DNA of 64,000 nt from Phaeodactylibacter sp. (GCF_022763345.1 NZ_JALEGS010000049.1:1-64000); one strand, 5' to 3'; positions 1-8,904 are shown, counted from the first letter of the stretch. The notes: generated by a model not told the origin, from the letters alone. Numbers and translations: made by a program.

Positions 1-67
1 AAAATGCGCGTTTGGCGGGTCAAATAAGTATTTTTCCATGACGTCACTGTTCACAAGGCTTTGGTTA

Positions 68-226
68 TCAGCCGAAGTGCACCTCCAAACATACACTGAG
101 GCATTCGGTATCTTTTTTTTGGGTCAAATAGTACGTAGTGTTGCCTTTCTTCGTGATCCGTGATTTTAGGTAATACGTTTTCCCTTTTGTGGTTTTGAAT
201 GTGAATGGCATGTTATTTTTATTCAT
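68..226 (-). CDS. small Lys-rich hypothetical protein, possibly frameshifted
   Basis: This is a short ORF of 52 codons starting at ATG 224-226. The N-terminal half looks protein-like, rich in Lys, Thr and Tyr with a TTKGKTYYLKSR stretch, and reads like a small basic Bacteroidota protein of unknown function. The last dozen residues, after an 8-A run at about 112-120, look less convincing. Slippage or a frameshift at that run would put translation into a frame that stays open to the window edge, so the gene may be broken or extend beyond base 1. A longer in-frame extension upstream (to 607) only shadows the opposite-strand gene. I recognise no function. Confidence 0.3.
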   Translation of the reverse strand: MNKNNMPFTFKTTKGKTYYLKSRITKKGNTTYYLTQKKDTECLSVCLEVHFG

Positions 227-382
227 TACGGCAATAGCTGAAGTTAAAGAATTGTGGAGCAATATAGTGGGAAAAAAGCTATTCTGACTTTGTATAATGC
301 CTAATCTGCCGGGCTCAAACTTGCTTTTGCACTGCTTGAGTAAATTTTTGGGGTGTTGTTTGCAAATATGTACCTTGCCCAA

Positions 383-1021
383 ATGAACAGCCACAAACCC
401 ACAAAAACCTACCAGGTAAGAATAGTCCCTACTCCACCCAATCACTTCCCCAACTGGCAACCCGCCACCATCCTCCGCGACTTTTCTTCTCCCTGGCTGG
501 AAGTTGAAGAGACGGGTGTCAATTTCCGCGCTCTCCACGATGGCGTGCATCTCTATTTCCGGTTTGATGTACAGGAATCCAATATTCTGATCTACGAAAA
601 AGACCACACTAAGTTCGACGTCCTCAATTCCGAGCGGGTGGAGATTTTCTTTCGGCAGGATCCGGAATTAAAGCGGTACTACGGACTGGAGATGGACCCG
701 CTCGGCAGGGTCTACGATTACCAGTCGAGCTACTACCGCCAATCGGATAAAACCTGGGGCTGGCCGGAAGGGCATCTGCAACTGGAAACGGGGCGTACGC
801 CCTCTGGTTACTGGCTGCAGGGGCGGATCAGCTTTGAGTCTCTGCGCAACTTGCACCTGATTCAGGATGGCGGTTACCTGCAAGCGGGTTTATACCGGGG
901 GCGCTGCCTCGACATCACTGGAGATAAAGCCACTTTTAACTGGATCACCTGGGTGGACCCTCAAACCGGGCAGCCGGATTTTCATGTCCCTTCATCATTT
1001 GGATGTCTGCAATTGGCATAA
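383..1021 (+). CDS. carbohydrate-binding family 9-like protein
   Basis: The protein has about 212 residues and resembles the CBM9-like (endoxylanase N-terminal) beta-sandwich proteins that occur as single domains in Bacteroidota. Supporting stretches are VNFRALHDGVHLYFRFDV, SERVEIFFRQDPELKRYYGLEMDPLGRVYDY and the ending WVDPQTGQPDFHVPSSFG, typical of this family. I see no signal peptide. ATG starts exist at 368 and 383 and a GTG at 353; 383 was chosen because the homologous part begins soon after, but this is uncertain. The stop TAA (1019-1021) is followed in the same frame by 35 more sense codons to 1129. A role in carbohydrate binding is inferred from the family only. Confidence 0.7.
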   Translation: MNSHKPTKTYQVRIVPTPPNHFPNWQPATILRDFSSPWLEVEETGVNFRALHDGVHLYFRFDVQESNILIYEKDHTKFDVLNSERVEIFFRQDPELKRYYGLEMDPLGRVYDYQSSYYRQSDKTWGWPEGHLQLETGRTPSGYWLQGRISFESLRNLHLIQDGGYLQAGLYRGRCLDITGDKATFNWITWVDPQTGQPDFHVPSSFGCLQLA

Positions 1022-1129
1022 GCCAGGCAATGGAAGGTGCCGCCCGGTGCCCAGCCCAAAGGCAAACTTTATATGTTAGAGGTGAATTGGGAAGAAGCGG
1101 CACAAGCCTATACCTTCAGTGAACAATAA

Positions 1130-1693
1130 TCAGGAATTTGACAGGCGGGTGATAGCATCCCGAATACGGGAAGCCGATTGGTAATCTTCCCGTTTCACCG
1201 CCTGCTGCAATAAGGCTTCTAACTCAGGCAATGTATAGTCCTCAAGCTTACCTTTGATCCAAGCGGTATTGGGCGTTAGGCGATTGGATAGCATACCATG
1301 GTCGTCCATGATATTGCCAGCTACTTTTACCGGACAAGAAAGCCGAAGCGCCAGGGCGATGGCATCAGAAGGGCGGGCATCCTGCTCGAAAGTATTGCCA
1401 TCGGGCTTTCTGAAAGTGAGCAGTGCGCAAAAAGCCTCGCCTTCCATACGGTTAATCTTTGCTTCCCGCAATTGGAGCCCTGCCGATTGGAGTACTCCGG
1501 CAAAGAGGTCATGAGTGGCCGGGCGCGATAGTTCCCGGCTTTGTACCGCCAGGGCAATGGCCTGTGCTTCGGCATGCCCCAGCTTGATGGGTAACCGCCG
1601 AAAGCCATCCACTTCTTCCAGTACCAGCACAAAAGCCTTTGATTGATCGGGCGCATCCGTAAGCGCCGCCACTTCAACCGGGATGTAATCCAT
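1130..1693 (-). CDS. bifunctional nuclease family protein (DUF151 + UVR motif)
   Basis: The 187-residue protein has the DUF151/bifunctional nuclease core (VLVLEEVDGFRRLPIKLGHAEAQAIAL, then RPSDAIALALRLSCPVKV) at roughly residues 5-130. A C-terminal UVR-type helical pair (LPELEALLQQAVKREDYQSASRIRD) follows at about 150-180. The BFN family was named for plant proteins with DNase/RNase activity; the bacterial role is not established. It starts 32 nt downstream of the NHL-repeat gene on the same strand and could be the last gene of the hydrogenase transcript, but the same family occurs widely without hydrogenases. Its stop directly abuts the in-frame tail behind the CBM9-like gene on the other strand. 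Confidence 0.85.
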   Translation of the reverse strand: MDYIPVEVAALTDAPDQSKAFVLVLEEVDGFRRLPIKLGHAEAQAIALAVQSRELSRPATHDLFAGVLQSAGLQLREAKINRMEGEAFCALLTFRKPDGNTFEQDARPSDAIALALRLSCPVKVAGNIMDDHGMLSNRLTPNTAWIKGKLEDYTLPELEALLQQAVKREDYQSASRIRDAITRLSNS

Positions 1694-1725
1694 AGGTTAG
1701 CAGATTAGGGCGGTTTGAAAAAGGC

Positions 1726-2835
1726 CTACCGGGCAAGCTGATTGATGACGATGCGGTGATTGCCAGTATCGGCTGCAACCATAGTCTGCCCTTCGATACT
1801 CACCTGAAAAGGCCAGTAGAGGCTCTCCTCGGTCGTCCAGATGGTATCTTTATTTTCGCTTCCTGTGGTAAAGTTTTTCTGCCCGATCAGGTTGTCGGCC
1901 GGGGTATTATGTTCGGAAGGCAGCTGCTCAAACCACAGGATGCGGCTGTTGCCGGTATCGGCCACCCATAGACCATCTTTATAAAAGCAGGAGTCATAGC
2001 ACCAGTTCAGGGTATTGGCCTGTGGGAACCAGCCGTACTGGTTTTGGCCGTTTCCGTCAAAGGAAGCCTGCCCAATGATGACATCTGCTTTGCTGCTAAA
2101 TGCCTGCTTCCAGTCCTGCCAGAGTAGTACCCGGTAATACTGCGTATCGGTAATGGCCAGGGCACCATCAGGGCTGACTTTCACCGAGTAAGGCCAGATG
2201 GGGTCATTGTGGTCGTAGTCGCGCTCCTCGAAGGAAGGCTTGCCCAGCACTTTGTCCGCAGCGGCATAGTTGGAAGCGGGAATGGCCTCGAAAAACAATA
2301 CCCGCCGGTTGCCTGTATCGGCAATCCACAGGTGCTGCCCATCTGAAAATACGCCGTAGGGCCAGTGCAGGGACTGAGCGGTAGGGTGGTGGCTAATCCC
2401 GGCTACATTAGCCTCATTACTTTCAAAATCGGGCTGTCCGATGACCACGTCTGCGGGTTGGCCGTCCTTTTCCGGCAATTGGTGCCAGACCAGAACGCGG
2501 TGGTTCCAGGCATCGGCTACGATCAGCCGTTGGCCATCCGACCAGATGCCGGAAGGGTAGAACAGGGTGGATGCTGAAGTGCCACCACCTGCGTTCCGGC
2601 CAGTTTCGGCTTTGGCGGGCTGTCCCAGTACCACATCCGGATCCTGAAATTCCTGCCCGGGCAGTTGGTGCCAGATGAACAGGCGGTTCTGGGCGGTATC
2701 AGCAACAAAAAGCCGGTTTTGACTCAGGAATACGCCTCTTGGAGCAAGCAGAGGGCTGCCTTCTGCGCCTTTAAAAACCCGGGTGTCCTGAAGAAGCTCG
2801 GGGCGTAATTGTTCCTGTGTGGAAGTCGGTGTCAT
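1726..2835 (-). CDS. cytosolic NHL-repeat six-bladed beta-propeller protein
   Basis: The 369-residue protein contains six evenly spaced NHL-type blade motifs: VADTAQNRLFIW, VADAWNHRVLVW, IADTGNRRVLFF, ITDTQYYRVLLW, VADTGNSRILWF and AADTGNHRIVIN. This predicts a single closed six-bladed propeller covering almost the whole chain. I see no signal peptide or membrane segment, so it should be cytoplasmic, which is unusual for propellers in this phylum. It starts 6 nt after the truncated-haemoglobin stop in the hydrogenase locus, so co-transcription is very likely. Propellers normally act as binding platforms; here it may be a scaffold or accessory factor for hydrogenase assembly or electron transfer. 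That role is inference from position only. Confidence 0.8.
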   Translation of the reverse strand: MTPTSTQEQLRPELLQDTRVFKGAEGSPLLAPRGVFLSQNRLFVADTAQNRLFIWHQLPGQEFQDPDVVLGQPAKAETGRNAGGGTSASTLFYPSGIWSDGQRLIVADAWNHRVLVWHQLPEKDGQPADVVIGQPDFESNEANVAGISHHPTAQSLHWPYGVFSDGQHLWIADTGNRRVLFFEAIPASNYAAADKVLGKPSFEERDYDHNDPIWPYSVKVSPDGALAITDTQYYRVLLWQDWKQAFSSKADVIIGQASFDGNGQNQYGWFPQANTLNWCYDSCFYKDGLWVADTGNSRILWFEQLPSEHNTPADNLIGQKNFTTGSENKDTIWTTEESLYWPFQVSIEGQTMVAADTGNHRIVINQLAR

Positions 2836-2841
2836 CGTTCT

Positions 2842-3243
2842 TTAGTTGTTGAGCTCCTTGCGGCGGCGCTCCAGGTTATCAATTTTAACCCGGATAACGG
2901 CAGCGATCGACCGGGCTTTTTGTTTGGCTTCTTCGGCTTTGGGGCCTTCGAAGTGGGTGTTGACCGTAGCCTGGAAATGCTCCAGCCAGCGTTCGAAGTG
3001 GCGGGCTTTAAGGGGCTTTTCCATGTGCAGCGCTAAGTGCTTCTGCAAGGTGCCACCCTGATAGATACCGGTTTGGAAGAGGACCGTTTCCCAAAAATCA
3101 CAAATCAGTGGCAAATGCTCGGCCAGGTGTACGTTGGCGGCTTCCAGAAAAAAAGGGCGCAGCAGGCGGTCCTCCAACATTCGTTTGTAGAAGTCGTCCA
3201 CTAGCATCTCAATATCATTGCGGTTGTTAATATCTTTCTTCAT
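2842..3243 (-). CDS. group III truncated haemoglobin
   Basis: The protein has 133 residues, the normal size for a truncated (2/2) globin. MLVDDFYKRMLEDRLLRPFF gives the B-helix with its Tyr; LICDFWETVLF and GGTLQKHLALH give the CD/E region; HFERWLEHF gives the proximal His and the Trp typical of group III globins. The start ATG overlaps the hypE stop by one base (TGATG), so translation is probably coupled and a longer upstream start inside hypE can be rejected. Group III globins bind haem and O2 or NO; their physiological roles are poorly known. Placement inside a [NiFe]-hydrogenase maturation operon suggests oxygen handling near the enzyme or its assembly factors, which is inference. Confidence 0.88.
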   Translation of the reverse strand: MKKDINNRNDIEMLVDDFYKRMLEDRLLRPFFLEAANVHLAEHLPLICDFWETVLFQTGIYQGGTLQKHLALHMEKPLKARHFERWLEHFQATVNTHFEGPKAEEAKQKARSIAAVIRVKIDNLERRRKELNN

Positions 3244-4307
3244 CAGCAAATCCGTGGTAGTTGCTCTCCGGTGAGCATGTTCACTACGCGCTTGCCACCA
3301 ATGCTGCTGGTAAGCACGGTCTTGCGGGGATGGTCCGTTGTGACTTCCCCGATGATGGCGGCATTCTCGCAATATGGCTGCTCCCGCATCATAGCCAGGG
3401 CTTCATCCGCGTTTTCAGCAGCCACTACGGCAATAAAGAGCCCTTCGTTAGCTACGTAGAGCGGGTCGAGCCCAAGCATTTCGCAGGCACCAGCCACCTG
3501 CGGGTCAATGGGCAGTTGGCGCTGTTGCAAATTCACGCCCAGCCCGGTGTCCCGGGCAATCTCCGTAAGTACAGTAGCCACACCGCCCCGGGTAGGGTCG
3601 CGCAGGAGATGGATGTCGGGGCCAAAGGTGTCGAGCAGCGCCCTGACGGCGTGGTTCAGGTTGCAGGAGTCGCTTTCGATCGTGGTTTCGAACTTCAGCC
3701 CTTCCCGTACGGACATGATGGCCATGCCGTGGGTGGCCAACTGCCCGCTCACGATGATTTGGTCGCCGGGCTGTACCCGGTTGACGTCGATTTGTGCTCT
3801 GGGGTGCAAACGGCCAACGCCGGTGGTATTGATGAAGACCTTGTCGCCCTTGCCTTTTTCCACCACTTTGGTATCGCCGGTGACGACTTGCACGCCCGCT
3901 AGTTCACAGGCGACCTTTACCCCGACCAGCACTTCCCAAAACTGCTTAACCGGCAGCCCTTCCTCCAGGATGAAGCTCAGGGACAGGTACTCGGGCAGCG
4001 CCCCGCACATGGCGAGGTCATTCACGGTACCATTCACCGCCAGCTCACCGATATTCCCACCCGGAAAAAAGATAGGGGAAATGACGAAGCTGTCGGTGGT
4101 GAAGGCCGTAGGGCCGCTGAGGTTCAGGGTCGCTCCATCATGGCGCTTGTCCAGAATGTCATTCTTCAGTACTTCAAATACACCGCTGTCCAGGAGCCGG
4201 TTGGTTAGCAATCCACCACTGCCGTGCCCGAGTGTAATTACCTCAAAGTCGAGTTTGGGCATTGGGCATTGCAGCTGCATGCGGCGTTTTTGGTCAGTTA
4301 TTGCCAT
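3243..4307 (-). CDS. hypE: HypE, hydrogenase maturation (cyanide ligand synthesis)
   Basis: HypE is an AIR-synthase/PurM-like ATPase. It dehydrates the carbamoyl group handed over by HypF on its C-terminal Cys to a thiocyanate, the source of the CN ligands of the NiFe site. The 354-residue protein has the N-terminal LGHGSGG motif, TDSFVISPIFFPGG, GDTKVVEKGKGD and RDPTRGGVATVLTEIA, and ends in PRIC with the required terminal Cys. It begins 13 nt after hypD and overlaps the downstream globin start by one base. A slightly later start at the Met before QLQCPMPKL is possible. Confidence 0.97.
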   Translation of the reverse strand: MAITDQKRRMQLQCPMPKLDFEVITLGHGSGGLLTNRLLDSGVFEVLKNDILDKRHDGATLNLSGPTAFTTDSFVISPIFFPGGNIGELAVNGTVNDLAMCGALPEYLSLSFILEEGLPVKQFWEVLVGVKVACELAGVQVVTGDTKVVEKGKGDKVFINTTGVGRLHPRAQIDVNRVQPGDQIIVSGQLATHGMAIMSVREGLKFETTIESDSCNLNHAVRALLDTFGPDIHLLRDPTRGGVATVLTEIARDTGLGVNLQQRQLPIDPQVAGACEMLGLDPLYVANEGLFIAVVAAENADEALAMMREQPYCENAAIIGEVTTDHPRKTVLTSSIGGKRVVNMLTGEQLPRIC

Positions 4308-4320
4308 AGTTTAGTGGGGG

Positions 4321-5433
4321 TTAGGGTTGTACGGTTTCGAGTTCTTCCAGCATGCCAGAAAAGTGATAATAGGCGGCGCAGGCGCCTTCTGAGCTGACCA
4401 TAGGGGCACCCAGTGGGGTCTCCGGTTTACAGGCTTTGCCAAAATTGGGGCATTCGAATGGTTTTTTGATGCCCTTCATGACTTCGCCGGCGATGCAGCT
4501 GTCACTTTCCGGTGCTTCCGGGATGTTGACATCAAACTTCAGGCGGGCATCATACGCTGCGTATTTGGCCTTGAGCTCGTACCCGCTGCCAGGGATTACT
4601 CCAATGCCCCGCCACATCCGGTCTGTAATATCGAAGACCTCTTCCAGTGTTTTGATGGCGTGGGGGTTGCCTTCCGGGCGGACCATACGGGCGTACTGAT
4701 TTTCCAGTTTGTGCTCACCGGTTTCGAGCTGTTTTACGGTCATTAGGATGCCTTGCAGCAAATCCACCGGTTCGAAACCCGTTACCACAATGGGGACTTT
4801 GTATTTGTCCACCAGCGGATAGTATTCATTGATGCCCATGATGGTGCAAACGTGGCCGGCAGCGAGAAAGCCCTCAATTTGGGTGGCTTCATCATCCATC
4901 ACGGCTTCGATGGCGGGCGGGACAAGTACGTGCGAAGTGAGAATAGAGTAGTTTTTCAGCCCGTAACGGTCGGCATGTATGACAGATAGTGCATTGGCCG
5001 GCGCGGTAGTTTCAAAGCCCACGGCAAAGAAGACCACTTCCCGGTCCGGGTTATCTTTGGCGATATTTACCGCTTCTAGGGGGGAGTACAGGATGCGGAT
5101 GTCTGCACCATTGGCTTTGGCTTCCAGCAGGCTCTTTTCAGAACCTGGGACCCGCAGCATATCACCGAAAGAGCAAAGGATGACGTTTTTTTCTTCAGCC
5201 AGGTAGACCGCCTTGTCGATCAGGTTAAGCGGGGTGACGCAGACCGGGCAGCCGGGGCCATGCACCATACGCACCTCATCGGGCAGCATATCTAGGATGC
5301 CATTTTTGACCAGGCTGTGGGTTTGTCCGCCACAGACTTCCATGATGGTCCACGGGCGGGTGACGGTTTTCCTGATTTCGTCGAGGTATTGGCGGGCCAC
5401 TTCGGGGTCCCGGTATTCACTGAGAAACTTCAT
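4321..5433 (-). CDS. hypD: HypD, hydrogenase maturation iron-sulfur scaffold
   Basis: HypD carries a [4Fe-4S] cluster and, with HypC, is the scaffold on which Fe(CN)2CO is assembled. The 370-residue protein has the family landmarks in order: EVCGGQTHSL, HGPGCPVC, CSFGDMLRVPGS, FFAVGFETTAP, GINEYYPL, and the Cys-rich C-terminal part (CIAGEVMKG, ECPNFGKAC, GACAAYY) that binds the cluster. It lies 46 nt downstream of hypC and 13 nt upstream of hypE on the same strand. The length matches the family. Confidence 0.97.
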   Translation of the reverse strand: MKFLSEYRDPEVARQYLDEIRKTVTRPWTIMEVCGGQTHSLVKNGILDMLPDEVRMVHGPGCPVCVTPLNLIDKAVYLAEEKNVILCSFGDMLRVPGSEKSLLEAKANGADIRILYSPLEAVNIAKDNPDREVVFFAVGFETTAPANALSVIHADRYGLKNYSILTSHVLVPPAIEAVMDDEATQIEGFLAAGHVCTIMGINEYYPLVDKYKVPIVVTGFEPVDLLQGILMTVKQLETGEHKLENQYARMVRPEGNPHAIKTLEEVFDITDRMWRGIGVIPGSGYELKAKYAAYDARLKFDVNIPEAPESDSCIAGEVMKGIKKPFECPNFGKACKPETPLGAPMVSSEGACAAYYHFSGMLEELETVQP

Positions 5434-5479
5434 AGCGGGTTATTTTTTAGGAATCAGAAAATGGGGGCATCAGTGGCTG

Positions 5480-5764
5480 TCAACTATACTCTTTCTGGTC
5501 GGGCAGGAAGCCGTGAATGTTCAGTTCTTCTGCCACTTCTCCCATTTGTTCCAGGTATTTAAAGGTTTGCCTGGCCTCGGCTTCGTCGACCACGCTAATG
5601 GCTACGCCCACATGCACCAGCACATAGTCGTCTACCTTGGCATGAGGCACCATTTCCAGGCTCGCTTCTTTAATGATGCCACCAAAGGACACCTTGGCGA
5701 CCTGGACGAGCCCGTCGTATTTGGATTCTATTGTTGTTATTTTTCCGGGGATTGCTAAGCACAT
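5480..5764 (-). CDS. hypC: HypC, hydrogenase maturation chaperone
   Basis: The 94-residue protein begins MCLAIPGKI. Its Cys2, exposed after Met removal, is the essential residue that carries the iron intermediate and contacts the large subunit. The small OB-like beta-barrel continues with VQVAKVSFGG and DDYVLVHVGVAISVVDEAEA, as expected for HypC/HupF. The start overlaps the end of hypF by 10 nt. The sequence cannot show whether it serves a second hydrogenase elsewhere in the genome. Confidence 0.96.
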   Translation of the reverse strand: MCLAIPGKITTIESKYDGLVQVAKVSFGGIIKEASLEMVPHAKVDDYVLVHVGVAISVVDEAEARQTFKYLEQMGEVAEELNIHGFLPDQKEYS

Positions 5765-8085
5765 GGTTGAGTGTTTTTAAGGAGTGAAGTATGTGGTGCA
5801 GCTTTACGCTGACCAATCAGGTAGCAGATCAGCTGCCCGAAGGCGATATTTTCGTCGTTTGGGGAAAGGCGTTCGTGAAAGTAAGCGGTATAGCCCTGTG
5901 GTAGTGCATCGGTCAGCAAATCGATCAGCAGCCCGTTTTGGAAGACACCGCCTGAGCAGGCAATATGCTGTACGCTAAGGGTAGTAGCTGCAGTAACGGC
6001 GATTTGTGCCAGCGTATGGTGGAAGCGGGCCGCAATCAGGCCTTTAGGTGTACCTTGTTTCTGCTCTGCCAGGATTTGAGCCATTACAGGCTTCACCGGA
6101 AGGGGAGTGCCCGCTTGCCAGTGAAAATCGTAGGGTTCGGGAAGCCTTTCATGAGCAATATGTTGCCGGGCGAGTTGTTCCAGTAAGGTAGCTGCTTCTC
6201 CCTCGTAGGTTTGGTGGCTGGCGAGCCCAAGTAGGGCAGCTACCGCATCGAAGAGCCGCCCCACACTTGACGTTTGCAGCCCGGCATGGCGGTCCAGCAT
6301 ACGGTTGTAGAGGCTCCATTCTGTATCCGAAAATAAGGGTTGGAGGCAGGCTGCTGCACCCGGTAGCCCAAAGGTGGCGGACAGGGCGGAAACCCGGGGC
6401 TCTTTTGGCATTTTGTCGCCCAGTATGGCACTGAAGTAATCGAAATGGGTGACCCGTTCAAACTGATAGTCCTGGTAGAGAAAACATTCCCCGCCCCAGA
6501 TTTGCTGGTCATCGCCCAGTCCGGTACCGTCCCAGATCAGCCCGAGTACAGGTTCTTCCTGATCCCACAGGTGATGCTCGCCCAGAATGGCGCCAAAGTG
6601 GGCCTTGTGGTGTTGCACCAATTGTAGCGGAATATCCTCGGACGCACTGAGCTCTTGTGCAAAATGGGTGGAAGGGTATTCAGGATGAGCGTCGGCGAGA
6701 ATGATTTCAGGGCAGGCTGCCAGGGTTTGGGTCAGGTGGGCATAAGTCGCCTGATAATGTTGTTGGGTTTCGTATTGCTCCAGGTCGCCCAGGTACTGAC
6801 TTAGAAAGGTCTTTTGCCGATGCAGCAGCCCAAAGGTGCTTTTGAGCATAGCACCTGTAGCCAGGATGGTCTGACTAGGCCAGGGGATGTCCGTTTCCAG
6901 GTAGGAAGGGGCGAGCCCGCGGGAGCGCCGCATCCAAATTGGGCGATTTTGGTGTGGGGTGAAGGCCAGTACGCTATCGTCCTGTGGCGTGGCGATCGGC
7001 CGGTTGTTCAGCAGGATTTGATCGGCAATTTCGGAAAGGGAATGCAGTGCGGTTTCATCCTGATAGACAATTGGGGTATTACTGATATTGCCACTTGTAG
7101 CGACTACCGGTTGGCCATATTCGGCCAGCAGCAGCTCATAGAGTGGGGTGTAAGGTAGCATGACGCCGATCTGCCCCAATCCGGGTGCGATATCGTCTAT
7201 GGCCAGCTGGGCTTTGGCGGTTTCTTTAAAAGGCAGCAGTACAATTGGGGAGACTGCCCCTGTGAGGGCCTGAGCAGCTGCCGGGCTTACCTGTGCCATC
7301 TGTTCCAACTGGCTGAGATTGGGGAAAAGCAGGGCGAAAGGCTTGGTGGGCCGCTGTTTTCGGGCGCGGAGTTGTTGTACCGCTTTAGCGTTTCCGGCAT
7401 CACAGGTAAGCAGGTAGCCTCCAATACCTTTGATGGCGACCGTCTGCCCATCTGCCCAGGCCTGGGTGACTGCGTTTATGATTTCCGTTTGGGACAAGTC
7501 TCGTGGTGCTCCGTTAGCCCAGAGGGTTAAAGCTACGCCACATTCGGCGCAGGAATTGGTTTGAGAATAGTAGCGCCGGTCGGCAGGATCATCGTACTCC
7601 TGCTGGCAAGTGGGGCACATCTGAAAGGTAGCCATTCCGGTATTAGCCCGGTCGTAGGGCACCGATTTTATGATGGAATAGCGGGGGCCGCAGTTAATGC
7701 AGGTCGTGAAAGCATAGCCTGAGCGCCGGTTCCTGTCATCATGAATATCGGTCCGGCAATCTGCACAAAGCGCGACATCGGGCGTAAGCAGCAGGTCGGG
7801 CTCACCTTCGCTTTGGCTGTGCATAATCTGAAAGCTGGCGAAGGGCTCCGGGGCAATCACATGGTATTGTAAACTAAGGATGCGGGCCAGGGGCGGTGCC
7901 TGATGCTTCACCTGCCTGCAAAAATCACGAATGCCTGTTTCATCCGTATTCAACCGGATGTGTACGCCGTCCAGGGTATTATTCACCCACCCATTTAGCC
8001 CGAACTGATGTGCCAAACGGTAAATAAAGGGGCGAAAGCCAACGCCCTGTACCTGCCCCTGAATATGGATGTGCCAGGTCTGCAT
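5755..8085 (-). CDS. hypF: HypF, carbamoyltransferase for hydrogenase maturation
   Basis: HypF makes carbamoyl-adenylate from carbamoyl phosphate and ATP and transfers the carbamoyl group to HypE. The 776-residue protein has all four regions. These are an N-terminal acylphosphatase domain (HIHIQGQVQGVGFRPFIYRL), two zinc-finger pairs (CADC...CINC and CPTC...CAEC), a YrdC-like domain (IKGIGGYLLTCDA), and a C-terminal Kae1-like domain (HHKAHFGAILGEH, IWDGTGLGDD, CSGGVFQN). The start was set at the ATG overlapping the hypB stop (TAATG); an upstream in-frame Met adds 21 unlikely residues. Confidence 0.96.
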   Translation of the reverse strand: MQTWHIHIQGQVQGVGFRPFIYRLAHQFGLNGWVNNTLDGVHIRLNTDETGIRDFCRQVKHQAPPLARILSLQYHVIAPEPFASFQIMHSQSEGEPDLLLTPDVALCADCRTDIHDDRNRRSGYAFTTCINCGPRYSIIKSVPYDRANTGMATFQMCPTCQQEYDDPADRRYYSQTNSCAECGVALTLWANGAPRDLSQTEIINAVTQAWADGQTVAIKGIGGYLLTCDAGNAKAVQQLRARKQRPTKPFALLFPNLSQLEQMAQVSPAAAQALTGAVSPIVLLPFKETAKAQLAIDDIAPGLGQIGVMLPYTPLYELLLAEYGQPVVATSGNISNTPIVYQDETALHSLSEIADQILLNNRPIATPQDDSVLAFTPHQNRPIWMRRSRGLAPSYLETDIPWPSQTILATGAMLKSTFGLLHRQKTFLSQYLGDLEQYETQQHYQATYAHLTQTLAACPEIILADAHPEYPSTHFAQELSASEDIPLQLVQHHKAHFGAILGEHHLWDQEEPVLGLIWDGTGLGDDQQIWGGECFLYQDYQFERVTHFDYFSAILGDKMPKEPRVSALSATFGLPGAAACLQPLFSDTEWSLYNRMLDRHAGLQTSSVGRLFDAVAALLGLASHQTYEGEAATLLEQLARQHIAHERLPEPYDFHWQAGTPLPVKPVMAQILAEQKQGTPKGLIAARFHHTLAQIAVTAATTLSVQHIACSGGVFQNGLLIDLLTDALPQGYTAYFHERLSPNDENIAFGQLICYLIGQRKAAPHTSLLKNTQPCA

Positions 8086-8807
8086 TAGGAAGCGGCTAAG
8101 GAAGCGGCTTCTTTTTTCTCGGCTACCTTGTTCAGCAGCCAGTTGCACCAGGCATCTACACCAGTACCATTGATGGTGGACAGCTCCATCACATCAATGT
8201 CCGGGTTGATATCCCGCGCATCCGCTACAACATTATCTACGGAGAAAGGCAGGTACTCCAGCAGGTCTACTTTGGAGACGAGCATCAGCTCACTTGTAAG
8301 GAACATCCGCGGGTACTTCTTGGGTTTATCATCGCCCTCAGTGGTAGCGATGAGCGTCACGCGGTAATCTTCGCCAAGGTCAAAGGAGGCGGGGCAGACG
8401 AGGTTCCCAACGTTTTCTATGATCAGTAGGTCTACGCCATCGAGATTGAGGCTCTCCATAGCCTGCCAGACCATCTGTGCTTCCAGATGGCAGATGCCTC
8501 CCGTGACGATCTGCAGGGCATCCCCGCCTACGGCACGCAGCCGGTCAGCGTCACGTTCGGTTTCCAAATCGCCCACCAGGATTTTGATATTGATCTGATC
8601 GCCAAGGCGCTTGATGGTTTCCTGCAGGAGTGTGGTTTTTCCGCTGCCGGCTGAAGAGGTGATATTGAGCAGGAGGATATTTTGCGCCGCCATTTGCTTT
8701 CGAATACTATCGGCAACAAAATCATTGGCCTTCAGGAGGTGCATGGTCGTGTTATCACAAGTTACTGTGCCCCTTGCGGCTTTGGAGGACCGTTGGATTT
8801 TTTGCAT
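8085..8807 (-). CDS. hypB: HypB, GTPase for nickel insertion
   Basis: HypB is a SIMIBI-class GTPase that works with HypA to deliver Ni to the hydrogenase large subunit. In this 240-residue protein I see the P-loop SSAGSGKTTL, GDLETERDADRL, the Cys-His metal/switch region GGICHLEAQM, IENVGNLVCPASFDLGED and SKVDLLEYLPF (guanine specificity). There is no His-rich N-terminus, so it lacks the nickel-storage extension of some HypB proteins. The stop overlaps the hypF start. Upstream lies a 235-nt non-coding gap with a palindrome and a hairpin, so hypB may start its own transcript. Confidence 0.96.
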   Translation of the reverse strand: MQKIQRSSKAARGTVTCDNTTMHLLKANDFVADSIRKQMAAQNILLLNITSSAGSGKTTLLQETIKRLGDQINIKILVGDLETERDADRLRAVGGDALQIVTGGICHLEAQMVWQAMESLNLDGVDLLIIENVGNLVCPASFDLGEDYRVTLIATTEGDDKPKKYPRMFLTSELMLVSKVDLLEYLPFSVDNVVADARDINPDIDVMELSTINGTGVDAWCNWLLNKVAEKKEAASLAAS

Positions 8808-8904
8808 GTCTTTTGTTTGCTTTTGCTTGTATCCTTACAAGGTACGCATTGAGGGAGAATAAAAAAAGTAGAACTCCGGTAAATCTCTGTGTTCCTATGC
8901 CCTG

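Noticed and set aside
3508..4314. 268-codon plus-strand ORF over hypE
   Set aside because: Ser/Pro/Thr-rich antisense reading of hypE with no start context or domain.
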